From: CAYZJB01 sp964602985
Lineage (GTDB): Bacteria; CLD3; SB21
DNA length: 11,742 nucleotides
Reading direction: 5' to 3'
Assembly: GCA_964602985.1 (NCBI GenBank)
Contig: CAZRTJ010000042.1
Coordinates: forward strand, 1 to 11,742
Position numbers and translations under genes: made by a program. Below, one piece after another: positions 6,938-11,742 of this stretch. Within the stretch, counting starts at the first letter, position 1; every line of letters starts with the position of its first letter. The notes beneath the pieces are model-generated. The model made no database searches. It saw only the letters and a list, made by a program, of their open reading frames with translations, and was not told where the DNA came from.

Positions 6938-7560
6938 AGAAACTGCTCACAGAAAAGATGGTCAACGAGGCTGCCAAAGCCGGCCAGACGATTCGCCTGC
7001 AGCGAGACACGATCCTGACTCCTTCTGCCCGCGACCGGATCAAAGAGCTCAAGTTGACTGTCGTGATGATCGACGAAACCGGTGAACCCCACGTCCCGAA
7101 ATCCACGTCCAGGAAGATCGCCATCGGATGTGATCACGGTGGATACGCACTCAAGCAATTTCTCAAGCAGAGGCTGGAGGCGATGGGCGAAGCGTGCGCC
7201 GATGTGGGAACCTACGGCACGGAATCCGTCGATTACCCCGACTACGCCATCAAAGTGGCCGAACTGGTCCAGACCGGCGAATGCGGTCGCGGCATCATGA
7301 TCGATGGCGCAGGTATCGGTTCCTGTGTGGTCGCCAACAAGGTACCCGGTATCCGGGCCGCCATGTGCTATGACGTCACGACTGCGATCAACAGCCGTGA
7401 ACACAACGATGCCAACGTCTTGACATTGGGAGCCAGGATGATCGGCGAACAAGTGGCCGAACAGATCGTGAAGGCTTGGCTATCGACCGAATTTGCGGGT
7501 GGCCGCCATCAAAAGCGGATCGACAAGGTTGCCGAAGCCGATAAGAAGTATCGCAAATAA
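6934..7560 (+). CDS. rpiB: RpiB/LacAB-family sugar-phosphate isomerase with N-terminal extension and altered active site
   Basis: 208-residue protein; residues 60-205 form an RpiB domain, a fold whose members interconvert ribose-5-P and ribulose-5-P or act on other aldose/ketose phosphates. Conserved parts are CDHGGYALK (66-74), VDYPDYA (99-105), ANKVPGIRAA (134-143), REHNDANVL (155-163, H157 matching E. coli H99) and GGRHQKR (189-195). The catalytic loop, CGTG in E. coli RpiB (C66, T68), reads DGAG here, giving D124 and A126. Residues 1-58 are an extension absent from E. coli RpiB (149 residues). It resembles the LTEEMV...TPxARD segment I recall from isomerases, aldolases and related enzymes of microcompartment loci. 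The start is preceded by GGAG at 6925-6928. Family is firm; substrate is uncertain, and a noncanonical aldose/ketose isomerase is possible. Confidence 0.85.
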   Translation: MKKLLTEKMVNEAAKAGQTIRLQRDTILTPSARDRIKELKLTVVMIDETGEPHVPKSTSRKIAIGCDHGGYALKQFLKQRLEAMGEACADVGTYGTESVDYPDYAIKVAELVQTGECGRGIMIDGAGIGSCVVANKVPGIRAAMCYDVTTAINSREHNDANVLTLGARMIGEQVAEQIVKAWLSTEFAGGRHQKRIDKVAEADKKYRK

Positions 7561-8685
7561 TTATCCCCCTGATTTTTTTTTCGCCACACTGACAGTATCG
7601 ACCACTTCCAATCCGTACCCCTCCAAGCCGACGTATTTCTTGAGGTTGTTCGTGATGAGGCGAAGCCTCTTGACGCCGATATCTACGAGGATTTGACATC
7701 CCACTCCGAGGGTTCGCCAGTCTTTCGATGTATCCTGCGTATGATGACTGTCCAGAGACGTCTCCAGGTCATACGGCGTCATGGTCAAACCTCGGCTGTC
7801 ATGCCCGCGCAGATACAGCAACACACCGCGTCCCTCCCGCTCGATCATCTCCAGACAATCCCCCACGTCGCTCATTTGATCAAAGTGCCGCGAACCGAAG
7901 ACGTCGGCGAGAACGGATTGCGCGTGGACGCGCACCAGTACGGGTGAGCCATCCCGAATGTTGCCTTTGATCACGGCCAGATGCTGATCGTGGTTCAGAA
8001 CATTCTCATAGACCCACGCCGTGAATTGACCGTATCGGCTGGGCAATTCCACGTCTCTGAGAATCGGGCGCACAAAGCGTTCCTTGCGAAGACGATACTC
8101 GATCAGATCCTTGATGGTGATGATCTTGAGATCAAATTCCCTGGCGAACTCTATGAGTCGCGGTACACGCGCCATGGAACCGTCGTCGTCCATGATCTCG
8201 CACAACACGCCGGCAGGATATAGACCGGCCATTCGCGCCAGATCGACCGTCGCTTCGGTGTGGCCCGATCGTTCCAGCACGCCTCCGGTACGAGCGACCA
8301 GCGGAAAGATATGTCCGGGTCGGGCAAGATCTTCGGGTGTACACTGCGGATCGATCACCGCACGGATGGTCGTCGCTCGATCCATGGCAGAGATGCCCGT
8401 CGTCGTGCCCTTCTTGGCATCGATGGTCACCGTAAATGGCGTCGCATGCAGGGCCGTGTTTTCGTTGACCATGATGTTCAGGTCCAATTCCTCCGCACGC
8501 TGAGCCGTAATGGCCATGCAAATGAGTCCGCGACCGTGCTTGGCCATGAAATTCACGTGGTCGGCGGTCACTCGCTCGGCTGCCAGGATGAGATCCCCTT
8601 CGTTCTCACGATCTTCATCATCGACAACGATCAGCATGCGGCCGGCTTTGTAGTCGAGAATTGCGTCTTCGATTGAATTGAACAT
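7561..8685 (-). CDS. ribB: RibBX-type protein: 3,4-dihydroxy-2-butanone-4-phosphate synthase fused to degenerate GTP cyclohydrolase II domain
   Basis: 374 residues. The N-terminal half (1-200) is an intact DHBP synthase, which turns ribulose-5-P into the four-carbon precursor of riboflavin: DDEDRENEGD (22-31), GTTTGISAMDRATTI (93-107), RPGHIFPL (122-129), GHTEATVDLA (141-150) and CEIMDDDG (162-169). The C-terminal half (about 205-374) has the GTP cyclohydrolase II fold signature VRVH...DVFGS, but all three zinc cysteines are gone (S257, F268 and Q270, aligned to E. coli C54, C65 and C67). The QEGRGIGL loop reads GHDSRGL and the domain ends early, at VAKKKSGG. This matches the RibBX variant described in Proteobacteria, where only the DHBP synthase half is active. 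Its ATG lies one nt after the ribE stop, with AGGG (8694-8697) upstream. It is the last gene of the operon. Confidence 0.92.
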   Translation of the reverse strand: MFNSIEDAILDYKAGRMLIVVDDEDRENEGDLILAAERVTADHVNFMAKHGRGLICMAITAQRAEELDLNIMVNENTALHATPFTVTIDAKKGTTTGISAMDRATTIRAVIDPQCTPEDLARPGHIFPLVARTGGVLERSGHTEATVDLARMAGLYPAGVLCEIMDDDGSMARVPRLIEFAREFDLKIITIKDLIEYRLRKERFVRPILRDVELPSRYGQFTAWVYENVLNHDQHLAVIKGNIRDGSPVLVRVHAQSVLADVFGSRHFDQMSDVGDCLEMIEREGRGVLLYLRGHDSRGLTMTPYDLETSLDSHHTQDTSKDWRTLGVGCQILVDIGVKRLRLITNNLKKYVGLEGYGLEVVDTVSVAKKKSGG

Positions 8686-8686
8686 A

Positions 8687-9316
8687 TCAGAATCCCTTTT
8701 CCTTTAGCCATTCTTCCGTGATCACCGAGGATGGACGAAAAAGCTTTTCGACATACTTCCCGATCATGTCGGTTTCGATATTAACGGTATCTCCAACTCG
8801 TCGTTTCGACAGATTCGTACGTTGCCACGTATGCGGAATAATCGAAACAAAGATTGTATCTCCTCTCACGTCGGCGGCCGTCAGACTGACACCGTCGACA
8901 GCGATGGACCCGACTGGAATCACGTATCGCAACAGTTCGGTGGGAATTCGAATTCCCATCCACCAACTTGTCGTGCGTTGGTCGATCGAGCGGATCTCGC
9001 CCACACCATCTACGTGACCAAGCACCAAATGACCTCCCAGTCTGTCGGACAAACGCATGGCACGTTCCAGATTCACTGCGTCACCCTTCTGCAATCGCCC
9101 GGTGGTGGTCTTCGACAAGGTCTCTTCCACAGCATCGACGAGGAAAGTATCCTTCCCCACATCAACTGCGGTCAAACAACATCCGTTGATCGCGATGCTG
9201 GCATCTACAGCCAGGTCCTCCAGCGTCTTCTCCCCTTGGATCGTCAAGCGCCGTCCCTGTCCAAGCGCGCGAACGTCCTGAACGACGCCGACTTCTTCAA
9301 TCAAGCCTGTGAACAT
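8687..9316 (-). CDS. ribE: Riboflavin synthase, alpha chain
   Basis: 209-residue enzyme that dismutates two molecules of 6,7-dimethyl-8-ribityllumazine to riboflavin and the pyrimidinedione; it works as a trimer. It contains the two tandem lumazine-binding barrels. The first opens with MFTGLIEEVG (1-10) and has SIAINGCCLTAVD (40-52). The second has GHLVLGHVDGVG (95-106), SIAVDGVSLTAAD (137-149) and IPHTW (160-164). The C-terminal trimerisation helix begins near IGKYVEKL (185-192). Length is normal. The ATG follows the stop of the 61-residue gene after one nt and its own stop precedes the ribB ATG by one nt, so translation is probably coupled. Lumazine synthase (ribH) is not in the window. Called ribC in E. 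coli nomenclature. Confidence 0.96.
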   Translation of the reverse strand: MFTGLIEEVGVVQDVRALGQGRRLTIQGEKTLEDLAVDASIAINGCCLTAVDVGKDTFLVDAVEETLSKTTTGRLQKGDAVNLERAMRLSDRLGGHLVLGHVDGVGEIRSIDQRTTSWWMGIRIPTELLRYVIPVGSIAVDGVSLTAADVRGDTIFVSIIPHTWQRTNLSKRRVGDTVNIETDMIGKYVEKLFRPSSVITEEWLKEKGF

Positions 9317-9317
9317 G

Positions 9318-9503
9318 CTACGCGCTCTTCACGTATTTCTGAAAAATATCCTGAAGTTTTCGCAAAGAGGCTTGATCGAGGTCCTCATCGTCCTTGACGC
9401 GGTTCCAGAGTTTCTTGAACTCGTACTCATCGTCCCGACTCAGCTTGTGACCGGCGTAGTAGTCGATGTCTTCGCACATCCGACGAACTTCCTCAAACGT
9501 CAT
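9318..9503 (-). CDS. Small charged protein of unknown function (61 residues)
   Basis: I do not recognise this protein. It is 61 residues, rich in Asp, Glu, Lys and Arg, with no signal peptide or membrane segment and a single Cys (C10). The sequence looks almost wholly helical; the middle reads KLSRDDEYEFKKLWNRVKDD. The frame is open further upstream from a TTG at 9560. The ATG at 9503 is preferred because GGAG (9510-9513) lies 6 nt before it and because it then starts one nt after the doxX stop, the same spacing as the next two junctions. Its place between a membrane protein and riboflavin synthase in a packed operon argues that it is a real gene. It could be a small cytoplasmic partner protein, but nothing in the sequence fixes a role. 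Confidence 0.7.
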   Translation of the reverse strand: MTFEEVRRMCEDIDYYAGHKLSRDDEYEFKKLWNRVKDDEDLDQASLRKLQDIFQKYVKSA

Positions 9504-9504
9504 C

Positions 9505-9906
9505 TCAATCTCCGTGTTTCCGTACCATGCTCTCCAATGACCAGCGCCCGCTTCCTCCAAACATCGTGGCCAGGCATAGGACCATCAATTGCGCATCTCG
9601 TTCGATCGCCCCGTACCCGTGTCGATACGCAAACGCAACCACGACCAGCATGAGAACAAACAAAAGCAAGCTCGCTTGACGGGTCAGCAAACCCAGCCCG
9701 ACCATCAAACCCCCGGCGAATTGGATACCGCCGGCCACCTTGGCGAATAGCGGCGCAAACGGAATGCCCATCGCGCCGTACTGCTGAGCTGCACTGACGG
9801 GAGCGACAAAGAGATTCACATACCCGTGGTACACAAAGACCATCGCAACCGCGATGCGCAAACAGACCACGCTGAGGTGACTATTTCTGGAAAGGAATTG
9901 GAACAT
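9505..9906 (-). CDS. DoxX-family integral membrane protein
   Basis: 133-residue protein with four hydrophobic segments (about 12-33, 51-74, 78-95 and 105-117), the size and layout of the DoxX/DoxD-like family. Family-like features are the first helix ending in YHGYVNLF (26-33), AAQQYGAMGIPF (39-50) and GLLTRQAS (72-79). DoxX-type proteins are membrane proteins linked to quinone-dependent redox reactions or redox stress in some species, but most, probably including this one, have no assigned reaction. The ATG at 9906 is preferred over an upstream in-frame start at 10008 because that extension lies inside etfQO and is Arg-rich and non-hydrophobic. It begins 2 nt after the etfQO stop with no clear ribosome binding site, implying translational coupling. 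Next to ETF:quinone oxidoreductase it may work at the quinone pool; this is inference. Confidence 0.8.
   Translation of the reverse strand: MFQFLSRNSHLSVVCLRIAVAMVFVYHGYVNLFVAPVSAAQQYGAMGIPFAPLFAKVAGGIQFAGGLMVGLGLLTRQASLLLFVLMLVVVAFAYRHGYGAIERDAQLMVLCLATMFGGSGRWSLESMVRKHGD
9510..9513 (-). promoter_or_regulatory. Ribosome binding site deciding the start of the 61-residue gene
   Basis: GGAG on the minus strand, inside the last codons of the doxX-like gene, lies 6 nt before the ATG at 9503. The longer alternative start (TTG at 9560) would force a 56-nt overlap with doxX. Confidence 0.65.
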
Positions 9907-9908
9907 CG

Positions 9909-11612
9909 CTACATGTTCTTGTACACGGGCCCGCCTCCGCCTTCCGGCGTGACCCAGTTGATGACCTGATACGGATCGGCGATGTCGCAGGTCTTGCAGT
10001 GAACGCAATTCGAAAAATTAATTCGCAGGTTCGTCGGCGAGCCGGGTTCGGGCTCGACCATTTCGTACACTTGCGCCGGGCAGAAATGCTGACACGGATT
10101 GCCAAATTCCTCCTTGCACCGTGTGTTGCAGATGTCGGCGAGAGCCTGGGGCTCGATCACGAGATGACACGGCTGGTTTTCCTCGTGTTTGGTGCCCGAG
10201 TAATACACGTCCGTTAACTTATCAAACGTGATCTTCTCATCGCCCTTGATCTTTGGAATCGGAGGACCAGCGTCTTTCCTCTTCTGCATGTGTTTGTAAT
10301 CCGGCGCCAAAGGCGTCCGCGACTTGGTGCCGCCACCGGTGAGGAATAACTGAAGTCCGGTTTTCAGACCTCCCACAAAAAAACCTCCCGAAAAGTTCTG
10401 ACGGTAATTGCGGACACCCCAGATCTCTTTGTGCGCCCAGCTCATTCGGAAGAGATCGTCGTAGCGTTTCAGGCTGGATGCTGCAGTATCGCCTCTTTGC
10501 AAGGCCTCGAAAGCAGCTTCTGCCGCAAGCATGCCGGACTTGATGGCCAGATGAATTCCCTTCAGGCGGGAAATATTAATAAATCCTCCCGATTCGCCGA
10601 TGAGCATGAGCCCGTCCGCATACAGTCTCGGCATCGACCAGTAACCGCCTTCAGAAACTGTTTTTGCCCCGTAGGTGATCATTTTGCCGCCCTGGAGAAG
10701 GCCGCTCAAAAAAGGATGCGTCTTGAATCGGGTGAAGACCCCGTGCGGATCAAACGTCGGATTGGAATAATCCAGGGCCGAAACAAATCCCAGCGAACAC
10801 GTCGTGTCACTCATCATGTACAGCCAGCTTCCGCCATAGTGACTGGACGGCAAAGGCCATCCGGCAGTGTGCAATACAGTTCCTGCTGTCAATCGACCCG
10901 GCGGCAGTTCCCAAATTTCTTTGATACCCGTTCCGTACACCTGATCGTTGCGGTCGCGATGGAGACCCAGCCTTGGGACAACTTGTTTGGTCAGACTGCC
11001 GCGGGGTCCTTCCCCGAGAACTGTGATCTTGGCATGAATGTCCACTCCCGCTTCAAAACTCGACCGTGGATTCCCGTGCTGATCAATTCCTTTGTCGCCG
11101 GTCCTCACGCCGATCACTCTGTCATTCTCGTACAGCAATTCCCGCCCCGGAAATTCCGGAAAGAGATTGATGATGTCGGCAAATTCCGATTCGATCTGCG
11201 CGTGCAGCCACTGGGCCACTTTGTTCAGCGAGACGATGTAGTTCCCATGATTCTTCAACGGAGGAGGAACGATCGGCAACTTCCATTTGCCCGACGGCGT
11301 CAGATAATAGACTTTCTCGCTTTTCACCTCCGATTCGACGGGAAATCCCTTTTCGATAAAATCCGGGATGAGTTCGCGGATCGCTACCGGGTCCATCACC
11401 GCGCCGCTGAGCAGGTGATCGCCAACGTTTCGCGACTTTTCCAGTATGCCGATCCCGTTCTCGATCTGAATCTGCTGACCGCCGTTCTTGGACGCATGCT
11501 CATTGTGTCGTCGGATCAGCGAAGCCAGATGATACGCGGCGCTCAGAGAAGAGGGACCGGCGCCGACAAAAAGAACATCCATTTCCATTACGTCGCGTTG
11601 AATCTCGCTCAT
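9909..11612 (-). CDS. etfQO: Electron transfer flavoprotein:ubiquinone/menaquinone oxidoreductase (ETF-QO)
   Basis: 567-residue monotopic membrane enzyme with FAD and one [4Fe-4S] cluster. It passes electrons from reduced ETF, fed by acyl-CoA dehydrogenases and similar enzymes, to the quinone pool. The N-terminal FAD-binding motif VGAGPSSLSAA is at 16-26; the last Gly of GxGxxG is Ser here. Other family blocks are the central GTGIKEIWELPPG region (about 235-250), GESGGFINISRLKGIH and the C-terminal ferredoxin-like segment. Cluster ligands are C511 (FCPAQVYE) and C536, C539 and C542 (CVHCKTC). It ends INWVTPEGGGGPVYKNM, very close to the mammalian enzyme. The ATG at 11612 precedes the Rossmann fold closely and has a weak GGGA/GGAA upstream; M9 or M11 are alternatives. 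It is the first gene of the minus-strand operon. It complements the acyl-CoA dehydrogenase at 2132-3295. The ETF subunits are not in view. Confidence 0.95.
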   Translation of the reverse strand: MSEIQRDVMEMDVLFVGAGPSSLSAAYHLASLIRRHNEHASKNGGQQIQIENGIGILEKSRNVGDHLLSGAVMDPVAIRELIPDFIEKGFPVESEVKSEKVYYLTPSGKWKLPIVPPPLKNHGNYIVSLNKVAQWLHAQIESEFADIINLFPEFPGRELLYENDRVIGVRTGDKGIDQHGNPRSSFEAGVDIHAKITVLGEGPRGSLTKQVVPRLGLHRDRNDQVYGTGIKEIWELPPGRLTAGTVLHTAGWPLPSSHYGGSWLYMMSDTTCSLGFVSALDYSNPTFDPHGVFTRFKTHPFLSGLLQGGKMITYGAKTVSEGGYWSMPRLYADGLMLIGESGGFINISRLKGIHLAIKSGMLAAEAAFEALQRGDTAASSLKRYDDLFRMSWAHKEIWGVRNYRQNFSGGFFVGGLKTGLQLFLTGGGTKSRTPLAPDYKHMQKRKDAGPPIPKIKGDEKITFDKLTDVYYSGTKHEENQPCHLVIEPQALADICNTRCKEEFGNPCQHFCPAQVYEMVEPEPGSPTNLRINFSNCVHCKTCDIADPYQVINWVTPEGGGGPVYKNM

Positions 11613-11641
11613 TTTCCATTCCCGTTAGTGAGTAAACTGGG

Positions 11642-11673
11642 CAAATATAAATCTTTTGAACTTCTGCGGCAAA
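11642..11673 (-). promoter_or_regulatory. Bacteroidetes-type promoter of the etfQO - ribB operon
   Basis: On the minus strand, TTTG (11670-11673) is followed after 20 nt by TATATTTG (11642-11649). This is an exact match to the TAnnTTTG -7 box with a TTTG -33 box, as known for the Bacteroides primary sigma factor. The expected start of transcription is about 11630-11637, giving a leader of roughly 20-25 nt before the etfQO ATG. That is too short for a riboswitch. The promoter lies 15 bp downstream of the group II intron end. Confidence 0.75.
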
Positions 11674-11688
11674 CCATAAACAGTACAG

Positions 11689-11742
11689 ATCGAGTAGGAG
11701 GCTGAGGATTAGTTCCTCAGCCGTCCTCTCACACCACCGTAC
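11689..11742 (-). mobile_element. Group II intron, 3' end (partial domain V and whole domain VI)
   Basis: Read on the minus strand, the segment begins GTACGGTGGTGTGAGAGG, which is the 3' strand of domain V and the linker seen in many bacterial group II introns. It continues into a hairpin with the features of domain VI and ends CCTACTCGAT at 11689, a typical intron 3' end (AY). The 3' exon begins at 11688. The rest of the intron, including the 5' strand of domain V and any reverse transcriptase/maturase gene, lies beyond 11742. Recognition is from memory of the family plus the visible base pairing; the intron class cannot be set from this piece. Confidence 0.85.
11692..11730 (-). other. Group II intron domain VI hairpin with bulged branch-point A
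   Basis: Minus-strand pairing: GAG (11730-11728) with CTC (11694-11692); AGGA (11727-11724) with TCCT (11699-11696); then GGCTGAGGA (11722-11714) with TCCTCAGCC (11708-11700), all Watson-Crick. C11723 is a single-base bulge and the loop is ACTAA (11713-11709). The only other unpaired base is A11695, 7 nt from the 3' end, exactly where the lariat branch point belongs. There is no T run, so it is not an ordinary terminator. Confidence 0.85.

Noticed and set aside
7571..7581. T9 run as an intrinsic terminator for the rpiB-like gene
   Set aside because: The only preceding pairings are 4-5 bp and AT-only (GATA/TATC, GATAA/TTATC). There is no stable hairpin next to the T run.
9907..10008. N-terminal extension of the DoxX-like protein
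   Set aside because: It overlaps the cluster-binding end of etfQO. The Arg-rich translation does not fit the family, whose members start close to the first membrane helix.
11613..11688. FMN riboswitch in front of the riboflavin-containing operon
   Set aside because: Only 76 nt lie between the intron end and etfQO, and only about 25 nt after the predicted transcription start. No conserved RFN-element sequence is visible there or at the ribE or ribB starts.
10431..11705. Long open frame on the + strand opposite etfQO (about 424 codons)
   Set aside because: It lies wholly antisense to a gene with clear ETF-QO motifs, is rich in Arg, His and Gln without any family motif, and runs into the intron end. 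It is a shadow of codon use on the other strand.
11696..11727. Hairpin at the right edge as a transcription terminator
   Set aside because: There is no T run on either strand. The bulged A and flanking sequence fit group II intron domain VI much better.

Overview
The window is a dense chromosomal stretch of a bacterium, with twelve genes in three transcription blocks and a mobile intron at the right edge. Several signs point to the Bacteroidota/Chlorobiota/Ignavibacteria (FCB) side of the tree. The promoter of the etfQO operon matches the TTTG / TAnnTTTG consensus of that group. YbeY carries group-typical motifs (YLHHD and GYTD instead of the usual GYDH). The isoleucyl-tRNA synthetase C-terminus is of the eukaryote-like type. 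Unlike many Bacteroidetes, most genes here have recognisable Shine-Dalgarno sequences, so a Chlorobi-, Ignavibacteria- or Kapabacteria-like organism fits better than a classical Bacteroides. This placement is inference.

Left block (+, 1-2055): the 3' end of ileS, a DksA/TraR-type zinc-finger regulator, lspA (lipoprotein signal peptidase) and trxA (thioredoxin), closed by a clear intrinsic terminator at 2025-2055.

Middle block (+, about 2065-7560): a promoter, then an acyl-CoA dehydrogenase, a PgpH-like 7TM-HD cyclic-di-AMP phosphodiesterase, ybeY, nadC and an RpiB-like sugar-phosphate isomerase. All four junctions are 4-nt start/stop overlaps (ATGA or TTGA), so this is one translationally coupled operon of functionally mixed genes. 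The RpiB-like protein has a roughly 60-residue N-terminal extension and lacks the catalytic Cys and Thr of E. coli RpiB.

Right block (-, 11689 down to 7561): a Bacteroidetes-type promoter drives etfQO (ETF:quinone oxidoreductase), a DoxX-type membrane protein, an unrecognised 61-residue protein, riboflavin synthase (ribE) and a RibBX-type protein, an intact DHBP synthase fused to a dead GTP cyclohydrolase II domain. Gene gaps are only 1-2 nt. The operon therefore couples a flavin-dependent electron-transfer enzyme to flavin biosynthesis. It needs a separate ribA elsewhere, and no FMN riboswitch fits in the short leader. The middle and right operons meet tail to tail with abutting stop codons at 7560/7561.

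Right edge (11689-11742, -): the 3' end of a group II intron, with part of domain V and a complete domain VI containing a bulged branch-point A, ending in CTACTCGAT. It lies 15 bp upstream of the etfQO promoter. The body of the intron, and any reverse transcriptase, lie beyond the window.
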